DNA of 64,000 bases from Lachancea mirantina (lineage: Eukaryota > Ascomycota > Saccharomycetes > Saccharomycetales > Saccharomycetaceae). The stretch lies in assembly GCA_900074745.1 (NCBI GenBank), contig LT598469.1, positions 1,484,776 through 1,548,775 of the forward strand, read 5' to 3'. This document shows, piece by piece, positions 1 to 10,465 of the stretch (the stretch's first letter is position 1; each line of letters opens with the position of its first letter). A program made the translations under genes and the position numbers. The notes below the pieces were generated by a model. It made no database searches, was not told where the DNA came from, and was given only the letters and a program-made list of their open reading frames with translations.

Positions 1-138
1 CAATTCAAATTGCACTGGAATATTCAGCCATGGATTGGAAATCTAGTTTACGGTGAAACCACGGGCATGACAACGGCCACTATGACAGATTCTGAAAAGA
101 AAAGTAAACCGTCCAGCAAGAAGAACGCGGGTATATAG
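1..138 (+). CDS. SPC3: SPC3, signal peptidase complex subunit (C-terminal end only)
   Basis: A reading frame is open from the first base and ends at TAG 136-138, giving the last 45 residues of a protein cut by the window edge. It contains [15 protein letters not shown], which fits the conserved luminal end of the signal peptidase 22/23-kDa subunit (Spc3 family), followed by a Lys/Ser-rich tail. Spc3 is an essential ER membrane subunit needed for signal-peptide cleavage. Position supports the call: in S. cerevisiae SPC3 (YLR066W) lies beside PET309 and converges on it, exactly as here. Because only the tail is visible, the call rests on this short motif plus synteny. Confidence 0.75.
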   Translation, partial: QFKLHWNIQPWIGNLVYGETTGMTTATMTDSEKKSKPSSKKNAGI

Positions 139-307
139 AACGTGAAGTCGATGGCCCGGCTGTTTTGCGTAAATTGTTTTTAGTATATGTACAGGGTCTC
201 GCTCCTATTTACAGCATTAAAGGATAAAGACCAGCGGAAATTAATGTAAAATTTTATAGCGTAGTTCGCGGAACCCGCTGGAATGCATGGATTAAGTAGC
301 AATATCC

Positions 308-3094
308 TCAAAATAAGCTGATATCAACCTTCCTTTTGTGCCGTCTCAAATCGCTAAAAAACAATGGATGTCGTCTTTCTACGTTCATCCAATTGGCGAC
401 ATTTGTTCTCGGTTTCATGAGATAACTTTTCATAAAGTATCGATGAGATGTCGAGAGCTGCAGCAATGTATTTTCAACATTACTGACTTCGTTCAAGTAG
501 TTGTCGAGAGATTCAGATAGGACTTCAAAAGTTTCCGACGTAAGGTAAAGCGTTGGCCTCAGGGACAACGGATCCTCAGTTTTCTTTTTCAGGAACCAAG
601 ACTTTGTCCTAGTCGTCGTCTGGGTACCTGCGTTCCTGCGCAGTAACCTGTATTTGTGAATTAAGTTATATCCAAAAATCAGCTTCTGATCTGCAATTTG
701 TAGGGCAGTGTTCAAAGTTCTGGCATCAGACGCCATACTTACCACCGCTTCGTTATAAGCCTTGTTATCAATAAAGAACTTTTTCGATTCCAGGTTCTTG
801 AGCAAAGGCGGGATCGATAACGTACCGTCCGTTGCGACAAGCTGTTTGATCTTATACTCCAAAACGCCTTGCATGCTTGTGGCCAACTTGATGTTTCTCC
901 CCATCGTAAGCGGCTTCCTCTCATAATCCTGTATCTTCGACAAATATCGATCGAATGTTGCTTCGAACTCTTCCCACTGGTGAGTTTCTCCATATAAAAC
1001 TAGTAAACTCCTCATAATCACCAATCTACCGTTTGCTGAATCAGATTTCTCGAAAAAGAGTTCATTGTATCTGTTCATTAACTCTAGAGCCTTGACAGGA
1101 CTATAATATTTAGAGATAGTTCTCATTGGCCAGGCCATGACTGAGGGATGCAGCTTTTCGAACGTTACGTCCAACGTTCTTGTCGCAGCACTTTTCATAA
1201 TATCATTAACCATTTCTATAGCTTCGTCTAAATTTTCTTTTGACGCTAGCTTAGTTTTGAATGCAGACTTGATGACGAAATACAATATCTTTGAGGTCAC
1301 AGGGACGTTACTGTCAAGCATCTTTTGGTACAGCTTGAAGACACCGTTTCTATAAGATATCTTGTCGTACGCCTCCATCAAAGTTTCAAAATGTAATGCC
1401 GAGACTTTAAGTTTCGGATGTGTTATGAGTTGCTCAAGGACATTTTCAGCGTTTTGGTAGTCTTTGCTAACTAAAGCTAGATGCCTCAGCATGACTCTGT
1501 AAAACTCTGAATCGGTGACTAAATTTTTGCTCAAAATTTCCTGGAAAAGCTTTTCACATAAATCACTGCGACCCATACGCATATAAGCTTCAACAGCTTT
1601 GTTATAGATAGAAATCGATTGAGAAGCGCCACGAAGATCTTTTGGTTTCTCTCTGAATAATTTTAGAGCTTTTTGAGGCTCGTTGCTTTCGATGTATACC
1701 TGCATTAATGCAGCAATTGATGGACCAGTCGGTCTTATGTGGTAATGGTCACACATTACCTGAAATAGCTCGGCTGCAATGGCGGTATTAGTGGTTTTTG
1801 CGCAAAGATTTATAAGGGTCGCAAAATGTCTCTCAGAAAGTTCTACGTTGTTCTCGGACATTTTCTTGAAAAATCTCAAACCACCGTTTATGTCACCTAA
1901 GTTTCGATACATTTTGAGCATTGTTTGACACACGCCCCCACTCGGCTCTATGCCAAATTTGTTAAAGAGCTCGAAATGTTCGAAACAGCCTCGATAGTCG
2001 CCGTTTCGATAATAAACGTGCACCAGGGATCTCAAGACGGGAAGTGTTGGAATGAGTTTTCTTCGGAGGAGTTGATTGAAAAGTCTCTCCACCATGTCTT
2101 TCTCACCCAGTTGAGCGACGGCATACATGACTATGCCATAGTGCTGAATATTTGGTAGTTCCCCTATGCCAAAGAGAGCATTGAATTGGTTTTGAAGGCT
2201 TTTCCAGTCCTGTTGCTTGGCAAAAGCAACCAAAACGTAGTCAAACTGGGCAGTGTCGTCGTGAGCTTCGGGGAACTTTTCGTGCAGACGATTCACCTCA
2301 GAAAAATTCTCAAAATGGCAATTTGCCTTCAGTATTGCGGTCAAATCAGAGCTCACAATTGGAAGCCCTCTTGTCGTTTTGTAAGCCCAAATTTTGAGAC
2401 TCAAGGGGAAATCGCGGTTGTATGTGCAGAGGTATAGTAATGTTGTAGCCATTTGTGAAGCCACGACCACTCCTTGAGCGCTGCCGATATCATCTAGCGC
2501 TTGCTCGAAAACCTGATCTATCTTCTTTTCTCGAATAAAAAATAGCAGTGTCTTTAACGACGTCTTTTGCTCATCGTAGTTAGAAAAATCAACCCGTCCG
2601 TGAAGATACCAGTTAGCAGTCGCCCACAGAGCTAACGTCTCGCGAATAAATTCACCAGAAGACAAATGCGTTACAATTGAATTTATCACTCGTTGTACCA
2701 TGTCTCTTCTTTTCAACGAAAATTGAGCAACAAGCTTCAAGACCAACCGCGTCAGCAATTCGCTCTGACCCGTTAACGCTAGCGCTCCAGCATATTTTTT
2801 CATTTCATCCGTGGACACGTTAGACATAATCCCATTTTCTGCATCGAACAAATTCGTACGGCCCACTTCGATGACTTGTTCATACGCATTCCGATGGTAA
2901 AGAGATTTGATCAAAACCCCCCGCTGAACTCTATCCAGGGGACTCCCCGCGACAATATGAGAAAATTTAGAGGGATCATCAATTTTAAGAGCTGCTATTA
3001 TCTCACTCGACAGACTGTTAGATACATGACTCAATTGTCGGATGTGGTATGTTCGGATATGTCGGAGATTTCCAAAGAACGCACCGATTTTCAT
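308..3094 (-). CDS. PET309: Pet309, mitochondrial PPR translational activator of COX1
   Basis: This 928-residue protein has a basic, Arg/His-containing N-terminus that suits mitochondrial import and a long series of helical pentatricopeptide-like repeats, clearest at roughly residues 285-660 (for example the stretches around GIVMYAVAQLGEKDMVERLF and the repeat near 'YRNGDYRGCFEHFELF'). Pet309 binds COX1 mRNA at the inner mitochondrial membrane and is needed for its stability and translation; the S. cerevisiae protein is of similar length (about 965 aa). The first ATG is at 3094; a TTG one codon upstream is not a plausible yeast start. PPR proteins diverge fast, so the gene name depends largely on synteny with SPC3, FYV7 and MEF1. 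Confidence 0.85.
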   Translation of the reverse strand: MKIGAFFGNLRHIRTYHIRQLSHVSNSLSSEIIAALKIDDPSKFSHIVAGSPLDRVQRGVLIKSLYHRNAYEQVIEVGRTNLFDAENGIMSNVSTDEMKKYAGALALTGQSELLTRLVLKLVAQFSLKRRDMVQRVINSIVTHLSSGEFIRETLALWATANWYLHGRVDFSNYDEQKTSLKTLLFFIREKKIDQVFEQALDDIGSAQGVVVASQMATTLLYLCTYNRDFPLSLKIWAYKTTRGLPIVSSDLTAILKANCHFENFSEVNRLHEKFPEAHDDTAQFDYVLVAFAKQQDWKSLQNQFNALFGIGELPNIQHYGIVMYAVAQLGEKDMVERLFNQLLRRKLIPTLPVLRSLVHVYYRNGDYRGCFEHFELFNKFGIEPSGGVCQTMLKMYRNLGDINGGLRFFKKMSENNVELSERHFATLINLCAKTTNTAIAAELFQVMCDHYHIRPTGPSIAALMQVYIESNEPQKALKLFREKPKDLRGASQSISIYNKAVEAYMRMGRSDLCEKLFQEILSKNLVTDSEFYRVMLRHLALVSKDYQNAENVLEQLITHPKLKVSALHFETLMEAYDKISYRNGVFKLYQKMLDSNVPVTSKILYFVIKSAFKTKLASKENLDEAIEMVNDIMKSAATRTLDVTFEKLHPSVMAWPMRTISKYYSPVKALELMNRYNELFFEKSDSANGRLVIMRSLLVLYGETHQWEEFEATFDRYLSKIQDYERKPLTMGRNIKLATSMQGVLEYKIKQLVATDGTLSIPPLLKNLESKKFFIDNKAYNEAVVSMASDARTLNTALQIADQKLIFGYNLIHKYRLLRRNAGTQTTTRTKSWFLKKKTEDPLSLRPTLYLTSETFEVLSESLDNYLNEVSNVENTLLQLSTSHRYFMKSYLMKPRTNVANWMNVERRHPLFFSDLRRHKRKVDISLF

Positions 3095-3223
3095 CAATGA
3101 AAACCCTAAAGCTCCAAATCGTGAACTTCTATGCTAGAATATATGGCCCAAATATAGAGAGAATCAGCTTATGCCACACCTATGTTATCTAACTTCAACG
3201 ACGTTCTTTTGTAGGGTTTTAAC

Positions 3224-3292
3224 AAAATTTTTTCAGCCTTTCATTTCCAGTCTAGATTTAATTCTTGCAACAAAATCAATCTCACCTCATCA
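3224..3292 (+). promoter_or_regulatory. RRPE and PAC-like sites upstream of FYV7
   Basis: The run AAAATTTTTT at 3224-3233 matches the ribosomal-RNA-processing element (Stb3 site), and CCTCATCA at 3285-3292 is one base off the PAC core (CTCATCG) bound by Dot6/Tod6. The pair lies 70-140 bp before the FYV7 ATG, the usual arrangement in ribosome-biogenesis promoters. The PAC match is imperfect. Confidence 0.45.
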
Positions 3293-3364
3293 CTTTCCAA
3301 TTAAGAAACTTGAAGCCTGTGAGAGAATATTCCATTGGTCTTAGGTGTTCAGTGCCCTACCATA

Positions 3365-3802
3365 ATGCCACCAAAAATATATAAGCATACTAAGGAACAC
3401 AAGCTTAGGGAGATTCAAAAGAGTTTGACCAAGAAAGCTCGATTGAGAAAAGAATATTTGAAGACCTTAAAGCAGGAGAACTTATCTCTGCCCAAGAAGG
3501 ATGAAGCGAGTCCTCGATTAAGTTATCGTGAGGCCAAAACTCAAAAAGCCGCGCAGAGAAAAGAAGACGTCGAACGGAAGAAAGAATTGAAGATAGAGAG
3601 AAAACGACTTGAAAAAGATCGATATTTGAGCTCTAAGCAAGACGAGAAACAGAAACTCGAAGACATTAGAAAAAAACATGAGCAGCGCTCTGTTAGATCT
3701 AAAAAACTAACGCAGAGGACGAAATCGGGTCAGCCACTTATGGGTCCGAAAATTGAAGATTTACTAGAAAAGATAAAAACCGATGAGACGTACACGAAAT
3801 GA
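3365..3802 (+). CDS. FYV7: Fyv7, small-subunit rRNA processing factor
   Basis: This 145-residue, very basic, Lys/Arg/Glu-rich protein is predicted to be largely helical. The C-terminus LTQRTKSGQPLMGPKIEDLL is diagnostic of the Fyv7/TAP26 family, and the N-terminus (KLREIQKSLTKKARLRKEYL) matches too. Fyv7 acts in 35S pre-rRNA processing and 40S maturation in the nucleolus. The ATG at 3365 gives a length close to the S. cerevisiae protein (151 aa); the in-frame extension upstream has only a TTG. It sits between divergent PET309 and convergent MEF1, as in S. cerevisiae, and has ribosome-biogenesis promoter elements upstream. Confidence 0.93.
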   Translation: MPPKIYKHTKEHKLREIQKSLTKKARLRKEYLKTLKQENLSLPKKDEASPRLSYREAKTQKAAQRKEDVERKKELKIERKRLEKDRYLSSKQDEKQKLEDIRKKHEQRSVRSKKLTQRTKSGQPLMGPKIEDLLEKIKTDETYTK

Positions 3803-3928
3803 TCTATGGCCCAGATACGTGCACGAATTTTATAAACGGATATTTACAGTTATTTTGGTTAATTCATTGATTGGTGGAACGTTGCATGATGTTTTTATCT
3901 TTCTCTAATTGTTGGATATTTACATGAA

Positions 3929-6205
3929 TCATTTTTTCTGTTGCTGCTGTTTTTCGAAGTCAGCAATCAATTGTCTTTGCAACTGCGGAGATGCCGGAGC
4001 GTAGTGTTTGAATTCGAGCGAAAATTCTCCCTTTCCTTGAGTCGAAGAACGCAGAGACGTAGCAAAACCAAATAGGGTGTTGAGGGGACATTCTGCAGTA
4101 ATCGTGAACTCATCGTGTCCATTCTCTGTGTCCAGAATCATGGCCTGCAGTTTGTTCAACAAGCCGATGATGTTGCCTTGAAACTCATTTGGAGATGTGA
4201 CTGAAACGTTCATAATTGGTTCTAAAATGACTGGTTGGGCTGTAAGGAAGGCCTGTTTAAAGGCTGCCATCGTTGCAGTCTTAAAAGCCAGTTCATTGGA
4301 ATCAACAGCGTGAATTGCACCATCATTGATGAGCATTGTAACGGAAAGTACTCTGTGACCGATAAGTGGACCCTTTTCGCAAGCTTCTTCAAAACCTTTA
4401 CCGCAGGCAGCCAAATATTTGTCTGGGATCCGACCTCCCACAATGGCTGTTTCAAAGGAATTTGCGTTAGAGCCCTCGATTGGAACCAGTGTACCGATAA
4501 CTCTACCATACTGTCCAGCACCACCTGACTGCTTCTTGTGGGTATAGTCGAAGTCCGCAGGAATGGTAATTGATTCCCTGTAAGAAACTTGAGGTTTGCC
4601 AGTTACGCATTCCACATTGTATTCACGTTTCATGCGCTCGACATAAATTTCAAGATGAAGCTCGCCCATACCAGAGATGACTGTTTGCTTCGATTCAGGG
4701 TCGAAGCGTACTCTGAAAGTTGGGTCCTCTTTCTGGAAACGGTTTAGTGCCTTAGAAAAATTGGTAGAGTCTCTGGTCTTAGGCGTGATCGAAAGAGAAA
4801 TCACAGCATCAGGAACATACATGGAGGACATCGAGTAACTCACTGAGCCATCCGTGAAGGTATCTCCAGAGGAGCAGTCGATACCAAATGTTGCACAAAT
4901 TTCTCCCGAACCAACCTCATCAACATCTTCCATGTCATTGGAGTGCATTCTCACCAATCTGGCGACCTTGACTTTTTTACCAGTCTTGACGTTAGTGATG
5001 TAGCCACCCTTGCGCAAGCGTCCTTGGTAAACACGAATGTAAGTAAGTTGCCCGTATTTGCCTTCCTCTAGCTTGAAAGCGAGACCGACGAAAGGCATCT
5101 GGCTTGCGGGAACCAAATTTACTTTAGCTTCGTTGTTAGAAATGTCCAAACCCGTGTTCAGAATTTCTGATGGGTTGGGAAGATAGTCAACAATCGCATC
5201 AAGAACAGGCTGAATACCGGTATTTGCTAAGGCTGAGCCCATTAAAACCGGTGTGAATTTTCTTGCAATAGTGGAACGGCGAATAGCAGCTTTAATTTGC
5301 TCTGTGGTGGGTTCTTTCTCTTCGAGAAAAATTTCGGCGATCTCATCATCGACATCTGCAAGTGTCTCAATCAACAGAGCTCTTTTTTCCTCGACAAGAT
5401 CAGATAATTCATTAGGCACAGGTCCCGAGACGATTTGCTCACCTTTGGCACCCTCATTGTACAACGCAACACGATCGATAATGTTTACCACACCCTTCAA
5501 GTTGGATTCAGCTCCAATAGGAACTTGCAATGCAGCAGCAGGAATTTTAAGCTTTTGATTAATCTGCTCAATGGCGCGGAAAGGATTAGCACCCATGCGG
5601 TCCATTTTGTTGATGAATGTGACCCTCGGAATATTGTAACGTCTCATTTGTCTGTCAACAGTCACAGTCTGAGACTGAACGCCAGAAACCGCGCATACAA
5701 CAAGAACGGCACCATCAAGAACTCTCAAGGCCCTCTCAACTTCAATGGTAAAATCAATATGGCCTGGCGTATCAATTAGGTTGAATCTATAGCTTTCATT
5801 GTCTTTATCCCAAGAACAGTAAGTGGCAGCCGATTGGATGGTGATACCCTTTTCACGCTCTAGATCCATGTGATCCATTTTAGCTCCGACGTTGTCTCTG
5901 CCTCGAACCTCATGAATCGCTTTGATCCGTCCAGTGTAAAAAAGAACTCTTTCGGTAAATGTCGTCTTCCCGGAGTCGATATGTGCAGAGATACCAATGT
6001 TACGTAGTTTTTGAGAACTCTCAACATCGCTTTGAGGCAAGCTTTTGGCGATTTCATCTAGTGTCGTCTTTTCGCTTTCATAGTTTTTGATGAGCGAAGA
6101 GACATGGAACAGTCTGCGAGAACAAGAGAAAGCCGGATAACTTACCTTCTCTGCCAGTACCATGAACGGCCTTTGCCTCAGGTAACATCTACCCAACACA
6201 GACAT
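3929..6205 (-). CDS. MEF1: Mef1, mitochondrial translation elongation factor G1
   Basis: This is a translational GTPase that drives translocation on mitochondrial ribosomes. From the ATG at 6205 it has 758 residues. An N-terminal presequence rich in Arg and Ser is followed by a P-loop (AHIDSGKT, about residues 74-81), the switch motif DTPGH, the base-recognition motif NKMD, domain II, and the EF-G IV/V domains near the end ([20 protein letters not shown]). The order and length match bacterial-type EF-G and yeast Mef1 (761 aa). An alternative ATG at 6277 would add 24 residues containing acidic side chains, less typical of a presequence, so I prefer 6205. The end is Gln/Lys-rich. Confidence 0.95.
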   Translation of the reverse strand: MSVLGRCYLRQRPFMVLAEKVSYPAFSCSRRLFHVSSLIKNYESEKTTLDEIAKSLPQSDVESSQKLRNIGISAHIDSGKTTFTERVLFYTGRIKAIHEVRGRDNVGAKMDHMDLEREKGITIQSAATYCSWDKDNESYRFNLIDTPGHIDFTIEVERALRVLDGAVLVVCAVSGVQSQTVTVDRQMRRYNIPRVTFINKMDRMGANPFRAIEQINQKLKIPAAALQVPIGAESNLKGVVNIIDRVALYNEGAKGEQIVSGPVPNELSDLVEEKRALLIETLADVDDEIAEIFLEEKEPTTEQIKAAIRRSTIARKFTPVLMGSALANTGIQPVLDAIVDYLPNPSEILNTGLDISNNEAKVNLVPASQMPFVGLAFKLEEGKYGQLTYIRVYQGRLRKGGYITNVKTGKKVKVARLVRMHSNDMEDVDEVGSGEICATFGIDCSSGDTFTDGSVSYSMSSMYVPDAVISLSITPKTRDSTNFSKALNRFQKEDPTFRVRFDPESKQTVISGMGELHLEIYVERMKREYNVECVTGKPQVSYRESITIPADFDYTHKKQSGGAGQYGRVIGTLVPIEGSNANSFETAIVGGRIPDKYLAACGKGFEEACEKGPLIGHRVLSVTMLINDGAIHAVDSNELAFKTATMAAFKQAFLTAQPVILEPIMNVSVTSPNEFQGNIIGLLNKLQAMILDTENGHDEFTITAECPLNTLFGFATSLRSSTQGKGEFSLEFKHYAPASPQLQRQLIADFEKQQQQKK

Positions 6206-6406
6206 GCCTCCTTCGAACAAAAACCCTCTGCTTCTACGCTCTTTGATCTGTCGAAAAGATAAATCTTGGATTAACATCAACGTGATAAAAAATTTTAGTA
6301 TTCGTACTTAAATTAAACTCATCTAATATAACACCATCACAATATGTATACCAATGGTCATGCCTTACAGGAGACTCTCAGATGGCCATAAGACATGGCT
6401 TAAAAC

Positions 6407-8230
6407 TCATTCTAACTGACCAGCCTCATGCAAAATTTTTTTGAGTTTAGAATACAGCTCTTCGTCATCTTGCTTGTTTTCGTTAAAGCCGTATTGTACA
6501 ATCGTGTAAAGACCCCAAATACCGATTAGAACAGACACCGCTAAAGCAAGGAATCCCTTTAAAGTGAACCCTTCCGGCAAAGGGGCCGGTTGTCGAGGGA
6601 GATTTTCCAAGTTCAGCCAATCCCTAAAGTCACCAGCCGCATTGCCTTTGAGTGCCATGTTAGAGTTTCGGCACACCTGCTTATAATTATCTGACAACTG
6701 CTCCATCGCTCGGAGTTGCTTCGGAGCTTCGACAAACACTGCTGCTAGCCCCTGTTCTAGGTGCCAGTCAACATGACAATGAAACATCCATACGCCAGGA
6801 TTATCCGCGACGAATCTGAAAACAACATGACCATTGGCTTCTAAAACGACGGTATCTCTTCTCATAGGTATTCCCGGGAACGCTTCAATCGGTGCGCTTT
6901 CGTTGTAAGGGACGGGATCTTCATCAAAACCTTGTGATTTTTGAATTATTTGGAAGTTATGGCCATGCATGTGGAAGGGGTGTCTGTTGTCATCATAATT
7001 GTTCACAACCAGCTCTATAACTTCTCCATGTTCCAGAACAAATGCATTTATGTTATCACCGTAAATCCAGGGGTTGCTAATTAGATCCTCTGGCGCTGAC
7101 AAAACAGTACTGAGGGTCGGTATTTTAGGCGCCACGTAAGTGATGTTGTTGAAGAAAGCATAATTCACCCCATTGCCCAAATTGTCCATTTTAACGTCGA
7201 GCGTTATCTGATAGTCGTAATCGTCAAGAATCTCCATCTTATCAAGTGGCTCCAGGTAAAAATCATTCATAGCATCTTTGTAGCTGTCAATGAAGTATTC
7301 AGATACGTCATTCGAGCCTGAGTCGTATTCAATCTTGGTGGTCCTGTTCAGCTGAAGTCCCGGGGTTATTACATCAAGCATTGTTGCATCCATGCCTTGC
7401 ATCAAAGCGTAATTCCTGCTAGAGGTTTTTTGCGAGTGAACGAGTACAGCCACTCTTTGACCAGTCGCGATGTAAAGCAAGTTTGTGGTCTTTGGCTTGA
7501 CGTAGACTCCATCGACTTCGACAACGGTGAACTCGTGGTCTTCCATATAGATGTATTGCGAAATGAAATTACCCACGTTCAAAAATCTCAGCAGGTAGGT
7601 TTTGTTGGGCTCGAAATTGATAGTCGCGTTGACAGTATTGTTCAAAAGAACATTTTGCGGAACGGGCTCCGCGCCCGTGGGATTGTACCTGCTCAAAAAC
7701 TCCTCCATGACTTGAAAGTATGGTTTGTGGTAAAGATCTGAGATTTGAATTGTTAGATCTCGGTCGTATTCGAAAGGTGCCCCATCATCGTGAATAATAA
7801 GTGCTGCCCTCATTCCGTCCGTATACTGTGCGCCTGAATGAGAATGATACCAGAAAGTGCCTACCTGGTCTGGCACGGTGAAATTGTAAATATACGTGTC
7901 TCCGGGGCTTATGGGACACTGTGTAACCATTTCTGGGCCGTCCATCTCATTTTGGTTTCCTTCACTTACCTTGTGGAAGAGCCCATGAAAATGCAGAGAT
8001 GTCTTCAAGTTTTGCAGTCCATTCGTAAGCCGAATTACCACCCGATCTCCTTTGTTGATGTGAATGTCAGGGAGTGGCCACGCACCGTTAAAGCCTATCA
8101 TATTCTTTTCATGCATTCCGTCAGGATTAGCTTTCACCCATCCTGTAGTGAAGTTGTATTCATGCGTTGTTTGAGCAAGTGCTATTAAAGTGACAAAAGA
8201 CAGCCTCAAGAAGACGTCCAAACACTTCAT
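6407..8230 (-). CDS. FET5: Fet5/Fet3-type multicopper ferroxidase
   Basis: This 607-residue type I membrane protein has a signal peptide (residues 1-19), three cupredoxin domains, and a single membrane span near residues 553-577 before a short charged tail. All copper-ligand motifs are visible: LHFHG, FWYHSHSG, HPFHMHGH and HCHVDWH. Many N-x-S/T sites indicate an exported glycoprotein. The family oxidises Fe(II) and pairs with an iron permease; Fet5 does this at the vacuole, Fet3 at the plasma membrane. I name it FET5 because it interleaves with other chromosome-VI genes (LAM5, OTU1, SEC53), and a short tail fits Fet5. Sequence alone leaves Fet3 possible. Confidence 0.88.
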   Translation of the reverse strand: MKCLDVFLRLSFVTLIALAQTTHEYNFTTGWVKANPDGMHEKNMIGFNGAWPLPDIHINKGDRVVIRLTNGLQNLKTSLHFHGLFHKVSEGNQNEMDGPEMVTQCPISPGDTYIYNFTVPDQVGTFWYHSHSGAQYTDGMRAALIIHDDGAPFEYDRDLTIQISDLYHKPYFQVMEEFLSRYNPTGAEPVPQNVLLNNTVNATINFEPNKTYLLRFLNVGNFISQYIYMEDHEFTVVEVDGVYVKPKTTNLLYIATGQRVAVLVHSQKTSSRNYALMQGMDATMLDVITPGLQLNRTTKIEYDSGSNDVSEYFIDSYKDAMNDFYLEPLDKMEILDDYDYQITLDVKMDNLGNGVNYAFFNNITYVAPKIPTLSTVLSAPEDLISNPWIYGDNINAFVLEHGEVIELVVNNYDDNRHPFHMHGHNFQIIQKSQGFDEDPVPYNESAPIEAFPGIPMRRDTVVLEANGHVVFRFVADNPGVWMFHCHVDWHLEQGLAAVFVEAPKQLRAMEQLSDNYKQVCRNSNMALKGNAAGDFRDWLNLENLPRQPAPLPEGFTLKGFLALAVSVLIGIWGLYTIVQYGFNENKQDDEELYSKLKKILHEAGQLE

Positions 8231-8572
8231 AATGCGTGATGGTTTGAATATCTACCAGACTTATCTTCTCTCACCCAAGCGCTCCTCTCTCTGTTCGTCT
8301 GGCGCTAAACAGGCTTCACTTGTAGAGATCACATATCATTCTAATGGAAATGGCACCCAGTTTTGTAATTCGAAAAAATCACCTTTTCATATTCCGTCAT
8401 TGCCCGAACATAACAACAGACTTCAACACATAAAAACCAAGGGGTTTAGTAAAGAAAGAATTAAGTCTGACAAAGTCGGCATTATACATTGCTCATGGTA
8501 TATACGTAGCGATGATCATGTTGGTGGGGCATAAAAATTCTGATGTTTTTAATTTTGGAAGGACGAGGAAAA
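8231..8572 (-). promoter_or_regulatory. FET5 upstream region
   Basis: This 342-bp gap holds the FET5 promoter and the 3' end of XYL2. One GCACCC (8353-8358) is a partial match to the iron-responsive Aft1/2 site (YRCACCCR), with the first base wrong. I see no other strong element. Confidence 0.3.
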
Positions 8573-9652
8573 TTACTCCGGCCCATCTATAATGGTTTTA
8601 ATCACCTCGGAGGGAAAATTCATGTTGAAGTCGTAAGCTTTAGGAGCATCTTCAAACTTGAAATGGTGCGTGATAAGGGGCTTCACGTCAACGTCACCAT
8701 CAGAAATCAATCTCACGGCATCTCTATAGTCCCCAAAGGCATATCTGAATGTACCTTGAACTCTCAATTCTTTGGTGCCGATAGCAGTGAGAGGTACAGT
8801 AACGTCATCTTTCCCTACTCCGACCTGGACATAAGTACCTCCTGCTTTGCAAGCTTTGATGCCTGCTCTAACGCATGGTTCTGCACCGGAACAGTCGAAA
8901 ACAACTTCGGGCTGTTCACCACCCAAAACGCGTTCAATCTCCGCAACCAAATTGTCCTCGCCTACTATTCTAGACGCGTCTACGGCGTGAGTACCCCCAA
9001 ATTTTGTCGAAAGCTTCAATTTGATCGCGTGCACATCGACGAAAACAACGTCTTTCGCCCCAAAAGCTGCGGCTACTGCCCCCGTAAGCAAACCTACGGG
9101 GCCTGCACCAAACACCAAAGCTCTTTGACCATACCGGACTTCTGCTAGTTTTGCAGCATGCACTCCTACAGAGAGAGGTTCGACTAGCGCACCTTCCTCT
9201 AGCGACACGTGATCTGGTAGCTTAACTAGAAAGTCTTCTGGTGCCAGGTAATACTTAACCAAAGTCCCGTCGTATGGAGGAGTGGCAGCGAAAGCCATGT
9301 GGGGGCACAGGTTGTATCTGCCTGCCTTAGTCTCATCGGAGTACCGACTTGGAACTCCGGGCTCAATTGCGACTCTGTCTCCGACCTTGACCATGGTCAC
9401 TGCCCGACCGACCTCGACCACGACGCCGCTGGACTCGTGGCCTAAAACCATGGGAGCCTTCAAAACAAAGTCACCAATAGCTCCCGTCTTATAGTAGTGC
9501 ACATCAGATCCACAAATTCCTGTTTTCTTAATCTGAAGCCTAACGTAGTGCGGATCAGATAGAACGGGTATCGGTTTTTCCTCGAGCGTTATGAGACCTT
9601 TGTGTTGTAGAACAACCGCCTGATGATGCGTTTCCTGCTGTGTCGTTGTCAT
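8573..9652 (-). CDS. XYL2: Sorbitol/xylitol dehydrogenase (zinc MDR family)
   Basis: This 359-residue medium-chain alcohol dehydrogenase has the catalytic-zinc region CGSDVHYYKTG followed by GHESSGVV (Cys, His and Glu ligands), and the NAD-binding glycine motif in VFGAGPVGLLTGAVAAAFGA. The structural-zinc lobe keeps few cysteines, as in polyol dehydrogenases. It should oxidise sorbitol to fructose and xylitol to xylulose with NAD+, in the cytosol. Position next to RGR1 matches S. cerevisiae XYL2 (YLR070C); SOR1/SOR2 are close paralogues that sequence alone would not exclude. ATG at 9652 is unambiguous. Confidence 0.9.
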   Translation of the reverse strand: MTTTQQETHHQAVVLQHKGLITLEEKPIPVLSDPHYVRLQIKKTGICGSDVHYYKTGAIGDFVLKAPMVLGHESSGVVVEVGRAVTMVKVGDRVAIEPGVPSRYSDETKAGRYNLCPHMAFAATPPYDGTLVKYYLAPEDFLVKLPDHVSLEEGALVEPLSVGVHAAKLAEVRYGQRALVFGAGPVGLLTGAVAAAFGAKDVVFVDVHAIKLKLSTKFGGTHAVDASRIVGEDNLVAEIERVLGGEQPEVVFDCSGAEPCVRAGIKACKAGGTYVQVGVGKDDVTVPLTAIGTKELRVQGTFRYAFGDYRDAVRLISDGDVDVKPLITHHFKFEDAPKAYDFNMNFPSEVIKTIIDGPE

Positions 9653-10465
9653 GTTAGATGCGATTGTTTGTTTGGTGAGAATCAGTAGTGTTCTTTGGAA
9701 GGTAATGTTTTCCTTTTATGCATACACAGGTCCCTTTTCGTATGTCTTAACCGTTGCAGCGCGGTTTTTGCATTTGGAGTTGCTCGAGAATCTCCGGAAC
9801 AAGGGAGTGATCACTTGATCATCCTGTGACTTGTTGTCTTGCGGAAATTTGGCTTATATCACGTTATGAAGAATGGAAGTTGCATGTGACAAGCGAAAGA
9901 AAGTACGCGGGATCGAGAGAAGACAGGCTAGCCAATCGCACTATTGGGAATATCTTCCACATCTCCAGGGACTCCATCAATTCCTTCTGCCATCTGTCGA
10001 GGGCGATAATTTGGTTGGGAAGACTATTTGTAGGGAACTCGATCAATGTTGATCAAACTTACAAATACGATAAATAACAACCTCAGTGTCATGGGTATTT
10101 GCTAAGTACTCGACACATGCTCAGATCTTGGTAAAAATTACCTGTGTCGGAAGCTAGCTTAGACAACATTTGTCAAAGTCATTGTTCTCTCATTCAGCTC
10201 CGACTTAATGTTCAGCTTTGCCTAAAAAACAATTATTGGTTTCGAAGGCTATATATAATCTACGACCGCGCGGGATACATTACAATTTCTTCGAAGAAAA
10301 GATCAACAAAGGTAACTCCGATGTTCAATAAATTATTGGCAAATGCTATAACGAACGGTTTGTGTTGCGAAATTGGTTTATCCCATAATGTTCATCAAGT
10401 AGTCTCCAGTCTTGGAAACCATTAACTATATGTTCTGTAAAATGCGTTAAGGCACCTTTCTATGG
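9653..10465. other. Intergenic region, XYL2 upstream
   Basis: This 813-bp gap contains the XYL2 promoter and RGR1 3' flank. Short open frames occur but have no convincing start or composition. I see no RNA gene or repeat. Confidence 0.5.

Noticed and set aside
1938-9306. CCCCCAC cores near 1938 and 9300 as further regulon sites
   Set aside because: Both lie inside coding sequence (PET309 and XYL2) without a nearby GATAAG.
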